In this document: positions 8,760-17,715 of the stretch, in pieces
How positions within the stretch are numbered: position 1 is the first letter of the stretch
Layout of the letters: each line of letters opens with the position of its first letter
Assembly: GCF_947495255.1 (NCBI RefSeq)
Contig: NZ_CANLYI010000013.1
Location: 1-64,000 of the forward strand
DNA: 64,000 nt
From: an uncultured Winogradskyella sp.
GTDB lineage: Bacteria; Bacteroidota; Bacteroidia; Flavobacteriales; Flavobacteriaceae
Direction of reading: 5' to 3'
Notes under the pieces: generated by a model
Seen by the model: the letters and a program-made list of their open reading frames with translations, nothing else
The model's database searches: none
Told to the model about the DNA's origin: nothing
Program-made: the position numbers and the translations under genes

Positions 8760-9065
8760 TCAGCGCTTACAATCTTCTAAACCCCATTTATCAAGGCTTC
8801 TCAAAATACCTTCTAACGACTTACCTCGGGTTATAAGGTTATATTCAACTTTTGGTGGCACCACAGCAAACACTTTTCTAGAAATGAGTCCATCTTTTTC
8901 TAATTCTCTAACGGTTTGTGTAAACATCTTATTAGAAATTTCTGGTACTTTTTTTTGTAAAACACCAGATCGTAATGCGCCTTCTAATAAATGAAACAAT
9001 ACCAATGGCTTCCATTTTGTACCAATTAAGCTCATTGTATAATTAAGCGGACAATTATTTTTCAT
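8760..9065 (-). CDS. HxlR family transcriptional regulator
   Basis: A 101-residue winged-helix regulator. The HxlR hallmark N-terminal cysteine is at residue 5 (NCPLNYTMSLIGTKWKPLVL). A recognition region follows (PEISNKMFTQTVRELEKDGLI) with the wing (VPPKVEYNLITRGKSLEGIL). Members bind DNA as dimers and often respond to electrophiles or oxidants, usually controlling a divergent gene. Here the divergent neighbour is a VOC-family gene starting 124 bases away, and an AGTG/CACT inverted repeat lies between them, so that gene is the probable target. A conserved cysteine near the start makes redox or electrophile sensing plausible but unproven. Confidence 0.9.
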   Translation of the reverse strand: MKNNCPLNYTMSLIGTKWKPLVLFHLLEGALRSGVLQKKVPEISNKMFTQTVRELEKDGLISRKVFAVVPPKVEYNLITRGKSLEGILRSLDKWGLEDCKR

Positions 9066-9110
9066 TATTAATCATATTTAAACTACTTATAATCAACAAT
9101 TAACTCTTTT

Positions 9111-9126
9111 AGTGTACTATAGCACT
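9111..9126. promoter_or_regulatory. possible HxlR operator
   Basis: AGTGTACTATAGCACT, an imperfect inverted repeat (AGTG...CACT), lies between the divergent HxlR and VOC genes and just upstream of the VOC promoter elements. Inferred from position only. Confidence 0.35.
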
Positions 9127-9139
9127 TTTCAGTAAGTTA

Positions 9140-9170
9140 TTGCCTAATAAGCAAATATAAATTAATTTTG
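9140..9170 (+). promoter_or_regulatory. Bacteroidota-type promoter of the VOC gene
   Basis: TTG at 9140-9142, 20 bases, then TAATTTTG at 9163-9170, fitting the flavobacterial consensus TTG-N17-23-TAnnTTTG. Transcription would begin about 13 bases before the ATG at 9189. Confidence 0.6.
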
Positions 9171-9188
9171 AATTCTAAAACAAAACTT

Positions 9189-9701
9189 ATGGAAACTAAT
9201 AAAAATTACCCTAAATCATTTTCCCATATTGGTATCACTGTACCGGACATTAAAGCAGCTGTAAAATTTTATTCGGATGTTATGGGTTGGTATATTATTA
9301 TGGAACCTTCTACAGTAAAAAAGGAAGCAGATACTGCTATTGGTATAATGTGTATTGACGTTTTTGGTGACGAATGGGAAAGTTTTGAAATTGCACATAT
9401 GTCTACTTCAGATGGAATTGGCATAGAACTATTCTCTTTTCCGCATGGTGTAAAAGAAGCTCCAGAATTTAATCCATTTAATACAGGTTTATTTCATTTC
9501 TGCATTCAAGATCCAGAAATTGAAACGCTAGTTAATAAAATTGTGGCTGCAGGTGGAAAACAACGTATGCCTATTAGAGCGTATTACCCAAATGATAAAC
9601 CTTATAAAATGTGTTACGTTGAAGATCCTTTTGGGATTGTTTTTGAGGTTTACACGCATAGCTACGAATTAACGTATTCCTCTGGTGCTTACGCTAAATA
9701 A
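9189..9701 (+). CDS. VOC family (glyoxalase/dioxygenase fold) protein
   Basis: A 170-residue single-chain VOC protein. The first beta-alpha-beta-beta-beta unit begins SHIGITVPDIKAAVKFYSDVMGW and the second HFCIQDPEIETLVNKI, ending with EDPFGIVFEVYTHSY. The His of SHIG, the Glu of FEVY and a further His (LFHFC) are potential metal ligands. The ATG at 9189 is chosen because an in-frame TTG at 9168 lies inside the promoter -7 element. The neighbouring HxlR gene is divergent, a common arrangement for electrophile-detoxifying or lactoylglutathione lyase-like enzymes. The exact substrate cannot be told. A strong terminator follows. Confidence 0.85.
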   Translation: METNKNYPKSFSHIGITVPDIKAAVKFYSDVMGWYIIMEPSTVKKEADTAIGIMCIDVFGDEWESFEIAHMSTSDGIGIELFSFPHGVKEAPEFNPFNTGLFHFCIQDPEIETLVNKIVAAGGKQRMPIRAYYPNDKPYKMCYVEDPFGIVFEVYTHSYELTYSSGAYAK

Positions 9702-9706
9702 AACTT

Positions 9707-9742
9707 AAAATCCTGACACATTACGTATCAGGATTTTTTTTT
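9707..9742 (+). terminator. rho-independent terminator after VOC gene
   Basis: AAAATCCTGA pairs with TCAGGATTTT and a nine-T tract follows. Confidence 0.8.
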
Positions 9743-9939
9743 GAAATTAATTTGGGGCTAATTTCATGTTGTATGTTATGCTGATTAATGTTTCTTTTTA
9801 GAGATCCACAATGGGTTTACTTTATGTTTCATTAATCTAAGAAAGGCTATAACTTCCTTTACTATAAGACACCATTGTTTTTAAAAAGTCACATTAGCGA
9901 GTTTGATAATAGAGTTATATAAGGTTGATATGGTCTTAT

Positions 9940-9991
9940 GGTTCTCGATACATTCCAACTGAAAAAGTCGAAATACTCGAACTGACGTTGG
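9940..9991 (+). repeat. dispersed hairpin repeat, copy 4
   Basis: Full-length copy of 52 bases: GGTTCTCGATACA at the left, CTCGAACTGACGTTGG at the right, variable centre. Same orientation as copies 1 and 3. Confidence 0.65.
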
Positions 9992-10018
9992 TAGTAAGGA
10001 AATAGAGAAAGAAGAAAA

Positions 10019-10249
10019 CTACTGTTTGGTAAAATCGCGACGAATAGTCCTAATCATATCTTCTAGCCCATTAACTTTAATTTCAAACATCTGTTTCATC
10101 ATACTTCCAAGTTTACCTGGTGGAAATCCTTTTTGCTGAAACCAAACGTAATATGCTTCAGGAATATCAACTAAGTATTGATCTTTGTGCTTGCCGAATG
10201 GCATTTTGTAGTGTGCTAATTCAATAAGAAGCTGTCCGTCTAATTCCAT
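10019..10249 (-). CDS. DUF3820 family protein
   Basis: A 76-residue stand-alone DUF3820 protein: MPFGKHKDQYLVDIPEAYY then VWFQQKGFPPGKLGSMM. The FGKHK...L.D.P..Y..WF pattern also forms the C-terminal tail of the exonuclease encoded at 34821-35597 (FGKHKGKRVLDVLDKEPGYFGWLL), so in this genome the module is used both alone and fused to a nuclease. By that link it may be a small nucleic-acid-associated domain; its biochemical role is not known to me. It lies downstream of the DUF922 gene with 38 bases between them. Confidence 0.85.
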   Translation of the reverse strand: MELDGQLLIELAHYKMPFGKHKDQYLVDIPEAYYVWFQQKGFPPGKLGSMMKQMFEIKVNGLEDMIRTIRRDFTKQ

Positions 10250-10287
10250 TTAAAAGTTATGATTGAAATATCTTATTGAAAGATAAT

Positions 10288-10830
10288 TTAAAGTGACTTA
10301 AATTCCTCTAGGCTATTGAGTTCTTTTTCAACATAATTAAACCACTCTCTTTGCTTTACAGCATCCATTGAATGTTGTGTTTCTAAGTCGTATTTTTTTT
10401 GAGCATCCCTTAGCTCCACATTAATATCCTCATGTAACTTATTTAATTGCTTTTTGACATTCTGATTCACTTGAAGTTCTGAAATCTGCTGTCTAAACTT
10501 ACGAGCGTAAAGTTCTGTAATATCAAAATGCAACTGCTCATGTCCTAAAATATGAACATCGCTTTTCGCTTTTATATACCAAGATTTATTAGGGTAAAAA
10601 TGAGATTCTACAATGGTAGAGAATTCTACAATACGTTTTCCGGTAGTTTGAACAGAATAGCCAAAAGTAATACCAGAAGCGGTTAACGCAACAGCATCAG
10701 ACTCTTTATCTGGACTCGCTTTAAAATCTGCCCAAGTAAGTTTGTTATTAGCATCCCAAGTTAGAGTTTCCTCATTAGATGATTCACTAATAATAAATAA
10801 GACGAATAAACATATCAATATATTTTTCAA
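10288..10830 (-). CDS. DUF922 family putative zinc protease
   Basis: A 180-residue secreted protein. The N-terminal hydrophobic stretch (about residues 1-17) is a probable signal peptide. The LTWADFKASPDKESDAVALTASGI motif is typical of DUF922 (predicted secreted Zn-dependent protease), and a HEQLH metal-binding motif lies near residue 97, followed by a helical region with many charged residues. By family it would act in the periplasm or outside the cell; the substrate is unknown. It is transcribed in the same direction as guaA and the LysM protein upstream, with a 147-base gap. Confidence 0.85.
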   Translation of the reverse strand: MKNILICLFVLFIISESSNEETLTWDANNKLTWADFKASPDKESDAVALTASGITFGYSVQTTGKRIVEFSTIVESHFYPNKSWYIKAKSDVHILGHEQLHFDITELYARKFRQQISELQVNQNVKKQLNKLHEDINVELRDAQKKYDLETQHSMDAVKQREWFNYVEKELNSLEEFKSL

Positions 10831-10977
10831 GGGATAAAAAATGGATTAATGTGGTTGGCTTGCTACATTAGGATAGCATGCCTTTCAAAAATAACGTCTA
10901 ATAAACAAAAGCCTTCTTATTTTCGTTAAAGCACAGAAAATCAAGGCAAGTTAAGTTCCTGATTAACTAATTTTAGA

Positions 10978-12894
10978 TTAATTAGCCTTTACAACTCTTA
11001 AATCATCGTATTTTACAACATAAACAGCCTGATTTACGTAACCTCCAAAGAAATCAGACGTATATCTAAACTTGTTTTCTACATATTCTGTCTCTACTGT
11101 ATCTGAAGATGCTTCGTATAAATTCTCAGCAGAAGCCAAGCGCATTAATATATCTAAAGTAATATCAAAACCACGTGCAGCATATTTACTAGGTGTTACA
11201 CCATATTCTTTTCTATACGCCTTTACAAATCCGTTATTCTTAGATTCATCAAAATCCTTATATACAGAAGCATAATGAAATTTAAGGTTAGACAAATTAT
11301 AGTTATCTATATTTTTACCTTCAAAAGCTTTACCCTTATCTAATGTTGCTAATACTATTTCTGTTTTATTCACATTAAAACCATTTAGCATACTAATAAC
11401 ACTAGATGCAAAAGAATCATTATCTGTTTCTAAAAACACAATTGTTTTGCCTGCTGTGAAGACATTCTGTAATTCTGTATGATAAAGAAAGAATGCATCT
11501 TTAGTTTTGTTTTTCTTATCTAATCTTGAAAGAATTAATTTTGAACCAGGGAATTCTTTCTGTAAAGCTTCACTCTCTGCTTTATTAGCACGATCAGAAA
11601 TAATAACCACCTTAGTCTTTAAGCTATCTGCTTTTACAAAGTCTATCATTGTTTTACGCAGTAATTTATCTTCTGGTAACGTTTGAAACACATTACTATA
11701 AACCTGCTTAGGCTTATTCATTGCTGCAATAACAGGTATACGATCAGATTTTAAAGCTGATGCTACACGATCAAAACTTTCTTCTTCCATTGGTCCTATA
11801 ACTGCATCGTAATCTGAAAAGTCATTTTCGGCTAATATTTTTGAAGTAATAGCTGCATGGTAACGTGTATCAAAAACTTTTAAATCAGTAGATATACCTA
11901 ATTGCTTTGCAGAGTCTAAGGCCATTAAAACACCAACATGAAAATCTAAAACAATAGATAATAACTTGTTGTTTTTAATTCTGTCCTTTGCTTCTTCTAC
12001 AGAATCCACATCAATTTTATGCAATTGATAAGGCATCATTAATGCAATTTTCTTTGTCTTAAAATTAGTAAGGTTACGTCTTAAGTTTGTAGTTTCAACA
12101 TCTACAATACCAGTTGAAGCTATTGTTGTAGCCGAACTTTCTGGTACTTTTAAAACCATACCTGCTTTTAAACCTGTAGTTTTTAATTCCGGATTTAACT
12201 GCTCTAACTGTTCTTGTGTTAAATTTAATTTCCCTTTTAAACCGTAAAAAGTTTCTTTAGGTAATACTTCGTAATAACCAAATGAAGTCTCAATAGTTTT
12301 TTCTTCTTGGTCCTTAATATTTGGAACATTAAGAACATCGCCTGGCTGAATGGTTTCATTCATATTAGGGTTTAAAGCCTCTAATTCTGCAACTGAAATA
12401 CCAAATTTATAAGCAATTCTCCATTTGCCTTCTTTTGGTGCAACCGTATACTTTTTTACGGTATTATTTAAAGTACGCTTTGAAGTTACTGTTCTAAATT
12501 GTGGAATTTTAATCTTATCACCTTTTATAAGGTTCTCAGAATACAAACGACGATTCGCTTTTTTAAGCTCTTCTTCAGATATACCATACTTTTTAGTTAA
12601 ACTATAAAGTGTTTCTTTTCGTTTTACTTTATGCGTTTTATAACCCGTAAGTTCACGACTGTTTTTTACAATAGGTTCATTCTTAATTTTAGAATTAGGA
12701 ATTATTAATACTGTATTAGGCTGAAATTTTTTCTTAGCATCAGGATTTAAAGCATAAATATCAAAAGGCGTGACCAAATATTTTTTTGCAATAGTTTCAA
12801 TAGTTTCACCAGGTTGTACTTTATGTTCAACATAATTTTGAGCACTTAAACCAATGGTAAAAGCAATTAATAAGATGGTTAAAATATTTTTCAT
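10978..12894 (-). CDS. LysM and periplasmic-binding-protein domain protein
   Basis: A 638-residue exported protein. A signal peptide (ends near LSAQN, residue 20) is followed by four LysM-like repeats: HKVQPGETIETIAKKYLVTP at about 24-43, a second around 80-125, and two more to about 240, each with the Y/L...LNP pattern. The C-terminal 380 residues resemble a type 1 periplasmic binding fold (MMPYQLHKID, IGPMEEES, VIAAMNKPKQV, YAARGFDITLDIL). LysM repeats bind peptidoglycan, so the protein probably sits on the cell wall; the binding-domain ligand is unknown. The ATG at 12894 is used because an upstream frame extension would overlap guaA by 50 bases and precede the signal peptide. It follows guaA by 46 bases and is probably co-transcribed. 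Confidence 0.85.
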   Translation of the reverse strand: MKNILTILLIAFTIGLSAQNYVEHKVQPGETIETIAKKYLVTPFDIYALNPDAKKKFQPNTVLIIPNSKIKNEPIVKNSRELTGYKTHKVKRKETLYSLTKKYGISEEELKKANRRLYSENLIKGDKIKIPQFRTVTSKRTLNNTVKKYTVAPKEGKWRIAYKFGISVAELEALNPNMNETIQPGDVLNVPNIKDQEEKTIETSFGYYEVLPKETFYGLKGKLNLTQEQLEQLNPELKTTGLKAGMVLKVPESSATTIASTGIVDVETTNLRRNLTNFKTKKIALMMPYQLHKIDVDSVEEAKDRIKNNKLLSIVLDFHVGVLMALDSAKQLGISTDLKVFDTRYHAAITSKILAENDFSDYDAVIGPMEEESFDRVASALKSDRIPVIAAMNKPKQVYSNVFQTLPEDKLLRKTMIDFVKADSLKTKVVIISDRANKAESEALQKEFPGSKLILSRLDKKNKTKDAFFLYHTELQNVFTAGKTIVFLETDNDSFASSVISMLNGFNVNKTEIVLATLDKGKAFEGKNIDNYNLSNLKFHYASVYKDFDESKNNGFVKAYRKEYGVTPSKYAARGFDITLDILMRLASAENLYEASSDTVETEYVENKFRYTSDFFGGYVNQAVYVVKYDDLRVVKAN

Positions 12895-12940
12895 GTATTC
12901 TCTTTTACTTTTTATTCTGAAAACTGAGATGTAAATTTTA

Positions 12941-14476
12941 TTATTCCCACTCAATCGTAGCTGGTGGTTTTGAGCTGATATCGTAAACAACTCTATTCAC
13001 ACCTTTTACTTTATTTATAATTTCGTTTGAGGTTTTTTGCAAAAACTCATATGGTAAATTAACCCAATCTGCCGTCATTCCGTCTGTACTCTCCACAGCT
13101 CTCAAAGCTACACATTTTTCGTAAGTACGTTCGTCTCCCATTACACCTACACTATTCACAGGTAACAACATAGCACCTGCTTGCCAAACTTTATCGTATA
13201 AATTCCAAGAACGAAGGTTATTTATAAAAATAGCATCTACCTCTTGTAATATACGTACTTTCTCCTCAGTTAGATCTCCAAGAATCCTAATTGCTAGTCC
13301 TGGACCAGGAAATGGATGACGACCTAACAGCTGACTGTCCATATTCATTGATGCTCCAACACGTCTTACTTCATCTTTAAATAAAGCTCTTAAGGGTTCT
13401 ACCACACTAAGCTTCATATAATCTGGCAATCCACCAACATTATGATGACTCTTTATCGTTGCACTTGGTCCTCCTGTTGCAGAAACACTTTCTATAACAT
13501 CAGGATAGATTGTACCTTGTGCTAACCATTTTACATCTTTTATTAAATGGGCTTCATCATCAAAAACATCAATAAATGCTGACCCAATAGCTTTTCTTTT
13601 CTTCTCTGGATCACTCAATCCTTTTAACGCATCCAAAAAGCGTGCCGAAGCATCTACTCCTTTAACGTTTAATCCCATGCCTTCGTATTGATGTAATACA
13701 TCTTCGAATTCATTTTTACGTAACAATCCATTGTTTACAAAGATGCAATACAAATTTTTTCCAATAGCTTTATGCAATAACATGGCTGCAACTGAAGAAT
13801 CTACACCACCTGATAAACCTAGAACCACTTTATCGTTGCCTAGTTTTTCTTTTAAATCTTGAACCGTTTCTTCAACAAATGCATTGGGTGTCCAATCTTG
13901 TTCAACCTCAGCTATTTTAACTAAAAAGTTTTGTAGCAATTGATGTCCATCTGTAGTATGGTACACTTCAGGATGAAACTGAATAGCGTACGTTTGCTCA
14001 CCGTCAATTCTATAAGCGGCATTTTTAACATCACTCGTACTCGCTAAAAGCACACCATTGGTTGGTAATTGCTTAATGGTATCACTATGGCTCATCCAAA
14101 CCTGGCTGCCTTCGTGTATATTTTCAAAGAAATCTTCGTCAGATTTTATAAAAGCTAAATTTGCTCTACCATACTCTCTAGTATTAGATTCTGCTACTTC
14201 GCCTCCCGAAAAATGGGCCAAATATTGCGCACCATAACAAACGGCTAGCATTGGTTTTTTTCCTCTGATACCTTCTAAATCAGGATGAAGAACATCTTCA
14301 CCTCTAACCGAGTTTGGGCTACCAGATAAAACAACAGCCTTAAAACTGTCTGAATCTGAAGGAATTTTATTGAATGGGTGAATTTCGCAGTAGATGTTTA
14401 ATTCTCTAACGCGACGCGCAATAAGTTGTGTGTATTGCGATCCGAAATCTAAAATTAGGACTTTGTTGTGTTGCAT
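12941..14476 (-). CDS. guaA: GMP synthase (glutamine-hydrolysing)
   Basis: Converts XMP to GMP using glutamine and ATP, the last step of guanine nucleotide synthesis. The N-terminal class I amidotransferase has its catalytic Cys80 (MLAVCYGAQ) and the His168/Glu170 pair (QFHPE). The ATP pyrophosphatase domain carries the PP-loop LSGGVDSS at 221-228, and the dimerisation domain ends at the typical C terminus PPATIEWE. The 511-residue length is normal. The ATG at 14476 is used; a TTG two codons upstream is an alternative. Repeats of ACGATTT occur just upstream (14506-14520). The gene is followed by the LysM protein. Confidence 0.97.
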   Translation of the reverse strand: MQHNKVLILDFGSQYTQLIARRVRELNIYCEIHPFNKIPSDSDSFKAVVLSGSPNSVRGEDVLHPDLEGIRGKKPMLAVCYGAQYLAHFSGGEVAESNTREYGRANLAFIKSDEDFFENIHEGSQVWMSHSDTIKQLPTNGVLLASTSDVKNAAYRIDGEQTYAIQFHPEVYHTTDGHQLLQNFLVKIAEVEQDWTPNAFVEETVQDLKEKLGNDKVVLGLSGGVDSSVAAMLLHKAIGKNLYCIFVNNGLLRKNEFEDVLHQYEGMGLNVKGVDASARFLDALKGLSDPEKKRKAIGSAFIDVFDDEAHLIKDVKWLAQGTIYPDVIESVSATGGPSATIKSHHNVGGLPDYMKLSVVEPLRALFKDEVRRVGASMNMDSQLLGRHPFPGPGLAIRILGDLTEEKVRILQEVDAIFINNLRSWNLYDKVWQAGAMLLPVNSVGVMGDERTYEKCVALRAVESTDGMTADWVNLPYEFLQKTSNEIINKVKGVNRVVYDISSKPPATIEWE

Positions 14477-14626
14477 GCGCAAAAATAAGAATTGATTTGC
14501 GAACTACGATTTACGATTTGCAATTTTTTAGATTAAGTTTTTAACATAAAATCAGTATTTCTGTTATTAAGTTAATACCAAAATGTTGCTTCTTAATTCA
14601 TCTATTTAACACATTTTAGTTTTCAA

Positions 14627-15997
14627 CTAAACCATACTTTCTAAAATCATAGCAATATCCTTTTCTGTTGTATCAGGATTTATAAAGCAAAAACGAGAAC
14701 ATGTCTCATAAGTTTCACCTTTTTTCCATTTGGTAGGTGTGACTAACGCAAATCCTTTTTCGTGGTTTTCGTACGTCCAATGTGTGTAATCTTCCGGCTC
14801 CCAACCTATTCGTCTATATAATACACAAGATAAACTTGGTTCTCTTACTAATTCCAAATCTGGATGCGCTTCTATTAATCGTCCTGCTATTTGTGCTAAT
14901 TCTAATCCACGTTCCACAGCTTCTTTATAACGGTCTGTACCATGAGTTGCCAAAGAGAACCATAAAGGTAAACCTCTAACACGACGTGTCAATTGAATTT
15001 GATAATCGGTAGGATTAAATCCATGAGCGCCTTCATCCTTAAATATTTCGAGATAAGAGCCTTGTTGCGAATGGGCATTTTTCGCCAATTCCATATTCTT
15101 ATAAATAACAGCTCCACAATCGTATGGTGAAAACATCCATTTATGTGGATCAATTGTTATACTATCTGCTTTATCAATACCATTAAATAAATGACGTACA
15201 GAATCTGCTACCAAAGCGCCTCCTCCATAAGCAGCATCTACGTGAAACCATAATTTCTCTTCTTCGCAAACTTTGGCTATACTATCTAAATCATCAATAA
15301 TTCCTGCATTAGTAGTTCCACCAGTTGCCACTACAGCAAATAAACATTTACGTTGGTGTTCGGTCAGCGTTGCAATAGTTTCTCTAAGCGCTTCGCCTGT
15401 TAAATACTCTTCAGAATCTACAAAAAGCATGTCTACATCAGCTACTTTAGCCATAGATTTTATGGACGAATGTGCTCCTAAAGACGTAATTATTAAACCT
15501 TTTTTTCTCTTAAAATCAGGGTTTTCTCGCCAATGTTCTCTCGCTGTAACAATAGCAGATAAGTTGGCTGCTGTGCCTCCACTTGTAAAAACACCAAAAG
15601 CACCTTCTGGTAAACCTGTTAAAGACACAATCCATTTCATGGCTTCGTTTTCACAAAAAATACCTCCTGCACCTTCCATCCAATAGGCGCCATGTATACT
15701 TGATGCCGATGTAATTAAATCGAACATAACTGCCGCCTTCGTTGGTGAAGCTGGCACAAAAGCTAAGTTTCTTGGGTGATCCACAGGTACATTAGCTTTC
15801 GCCAAATGCTCTTTCCATAGGTTAAAAGCGTACTCACCTCCTACACCTTTTGGTGTTACGGTTTCTCCAACTAATGCTTTTAATTCTTCGGCTTTTTTAG
15901 GTTTTCCTATTTGATGTTCGGTTGCAGAAACGCGTCCGATAACATATTTCATGACATCTAATGTCATTTCTATTAATTCAATATCAATATGATGCAT
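14627..15997 (-). CDS. PLP-dependent group II amino acid decarboxylase
   Basis: A 456-residue pyridoxal phosphate enzyme of the glutamate/aromatic amino acid decarboxylase group. FTSGGTAANL at 137-146 binds the cofactor phosphate, HVDAAYGG at 252-259 holds the Asp that pairs with the PLP nitrogen, and DPHKW places the Schiff-base lysine at Lys286. The family decarboxylates aspartate, glutamate, diaminobutyrate, tyrosine or DOPA; the residues visible do not settle which. It begins 3 bases after the bshC stop, so the two genes are surely one transcript. An aspartate or cysteine-related decarboxylation would fit a thiol pathway, but that is inference. Confidence 0.9.
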   Translation of the reverse strand: MHHIDIELIEMTLDVMKYVIGRVSATEHQIGKPKKAEELKALVGETVTPKGVGGEYAFNLWKEHLAKANVPVDHPRNLAFVPASPTKAAVMFDLITSASSIHGAYWMEGAGGIFCENEAMKWIVSLTGLPEGAFGVFTSGGTAANLSAIVTAREHWRENPDFKRKKGLIITSLGAHSSIKSMAKVADVDMLFVDSEEYLTGEALRETIATLTEHQRKCLFAVVATGGTTNAGIIDDLDSIAKVCEEEKLWFHVDAAYGGGALVADSVRHLFNGIDKADSITIDPHKWMFSPYDCGAVIYKNMELAKNAHSQQGSYLEIFKDEGAHGFNPTDYQIQLTRRVRGLPLWFSLATHGTDRYKEAVERGLELAQIAGRLIEAHPDLELVREPSLSCVLYRRIGWEPEDYTHWTYENHEKGFALVTPTKWKKGETYETCSRFCFINPDTTEKDIAMILESMV

Positions 15998-16000
15998 TGA

Positions 16001-17599
16001 CTATTTTAAATTTAGGATTAAGAACTCACCTTTTAGTGGCTCTAAGGCTTTTAGTAATTCTGGAATTAAATCCTCTCCAAATTCTAAATACAATTCAGAA
16101 AAATTAGTGTTTCGTTCTTGTAAACTTTGATTAGGAAACAATTGTTCTTGCAACTCTGTACAACGTTCAATTTGGTCTGCTAATTTCCGTTTTTGGGCTA
16201 TTAACAATCGTTTTTCAAGATGTTTTAAGCCTTTTAATTGTTTTATTTCTTGGGCTTTTACAGCACCAACAAAAGATTCATCAGTCTGTTCTGCAAAACC
16301 ATACAACCCTTTAAATTGGGTTTCTAAATGTTGAATTTGCTCTGAAAAATCAATATCTATATTAGATATTTTTCTAACCTTTTTATTAATGAACGAATGT
16401 CTATCTAAGAACAAATCGTTATCCGAAATATTCAATTTCTCAAGCTTCTCTGCTTGCTTCGTTGTTTTTACCAAGGCTGAATTTCGTAATAACAACATGG
16501 GAAACGTGACATTCTGCGCTTCAAAATTAGATTTTAATTGTAACCAATAAATCATTTCTCCGCCTCCACCAATGTAACAGAGGTTTGGTAAAATCACTTC
16601 TTGATATAAAGGACGCATAATCACGTTTGGCGAAAATCGCTCCGGAAATTCATCGAGATGCTCTAGTAGCTCACTCTTGCTCCAAGTAATATCAGTATCT
16701 AGTACTGAATACACGCCATCACTTTCTGCAATGCGCTCGCGTATTCCATCTTTAATATAAAAGAGGTTGATTTCTCTCGGATTCACCTGAATCTTTAATG
16801 CTAAATCTTCTAATTTCTTATTGGTTTCAGAAACGGTTTTAAATGCTGTTTGTTCTAGCATTTCTTTTTTCATCTGCGGAATAAACAAACGTTTCAGTTC
16901 TCTATCATCGGCATCTATAATCACTAAACCATGTTCTCCAAATAATTCGTTAGCCAAATAACGTGTGGCATCTGCTAAATTATGATGCTTAAGATACCCT
17001 TCCTTAAACCATGTTTTTAGTTGTTCTGCATTTTTTCCACCTCCAAATTCTAAAGAAATGACGTCGAATACTTCATCTAAACCTTCGGTATTAAAATGGC
17101 CAACAGCTCCAGTTTGCTCAGAATTCCACTGAATCTTTTTGCCTTTAAAATTGAAATAATTGATTTCTTCAAAATCATGATCTTCTGAAGCCATCCAATA
17201 CATAGGTACAAAATTGTACTCTGGATATGCTGTTTTTAATTGCTTTGTTAGGTTTATGGTAGATATAATCTTGTACAGAAAATACAATGGTCCTGTAAAT
17301 AAGTTTAATTGATGACCTGTAGTAATCGTGAAGGTATTTTCAAGATTTAGACTTTCAATATTATCAGCGGTTAAATCAGAAGTATTAAGGTTCTTATATT
17401 GATGCTTTAAAACCTTGGTGATGTGATTTCTCGCTTCGCTTTGAAATGAATTAGATTTTTCTTTTATCTGTGCTTCAAAATTTTCCAACTTAGGAAAACG
17501 ATGGTAAAATTCTTTTAACTCAGGTTTTTCAGCGAGATAATCGCATATAAAATCTGAGAAATAATTGGTTTCCTTAAACGGAATATAATTGGTTGGCAT
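16001..17599 (-). CDS. bshC: bacillithiol biosynthesis cysteine-adding enzyme BshC
   Basis: Adds cysteine to glucosaminyl-malate to complete bacillithiol, the low-molecular-weight thiol. The 532-residue protein has the BshC signatures: the N-terminal MPTNYIPFKETNYFSDF, TITTGHQLNLFTGPLYFLYK near 95, the YWMASEDHDFEEINY nucleotide-binding-like motif, NVIMRPLYQEVILPNLCYIGGGGE in the middle, and a C-terminal coiled coil. Length is normal. The ATG at 17599 is preferred to a TTG two codons upstream. bshA and bshB are not in this window. It is co-transcribed with a PLP decarboxylase and divergent from the M14 peptidase. Confidence 0.95.
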   Translation of the reverse strand: MPTNYIPFKETNYFSDFICDYLAEKPELKEFYHRFPKLENFEAQIKEKSNSFQSEARNHITKVLKHQYKNLNTSDLTADNIESLNLENTFTITTGHQLNLFTGPLYFLYKIISTINLTKQLKTAYPEYNFVPMYWMASEDHDFEEINYFNFKGKKIQWNSEQTGAVGHFNTEGLDEVFDVISLEFGGGKNAEQLKTWFKEGYLKHHNLADATRYLANELFGEHGLVIIDADDRELKRLFIPQMKKEMLEQTAFKTVSETNKKLEDLALKIQVNPREINLFYIKDGIRERIAESDGVYSVLDTDITWSKSELLEHLDEFPERFSPNVIMRPLYQEVILPNLCYIGGGGEMIYWLQLKSNFEAQNVTFPMLLLRNSALVKTTKQAEKLEKLNISDNDLFLDRHSFINKKVRKISNIDIDFSEQIQHLETQFKGLYGFAEQTDESFVGAVKAQEIKQLKGLKHLEKRLLIAQKRKLADQIERCTELQEQLFPNQSLQERNTNFSELYLEFGEDLIPELLKALEPLKGEFLILNLK

Positions 17600-17715
17600 T
17601 ATCAAACTTATTTATGGCATAAAGATAAGACTCTTCAATTTTTTATCTGCTAATTTTTAGTTAATTCAGTTGCACTAACTATCTTTACTAGCTTACAACC
17701 TTAATTTTAAATTAA

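Larger units (their letters stand above)
9702..10018. other. non-coding gap between convergent genes
   Basis: Contains a terminator (9707-9742) and a dispersed hairpin repeat (9940-9991). The 200 bases between them show no open frame, RNA gene or motif that I can recognise. Confidence 0.6.

Noticed and set aside
14500-14526. ACGATTT direct repeats before guaA
   Set aside because: Short, AT-rich and of a common form; not enough to call an element.
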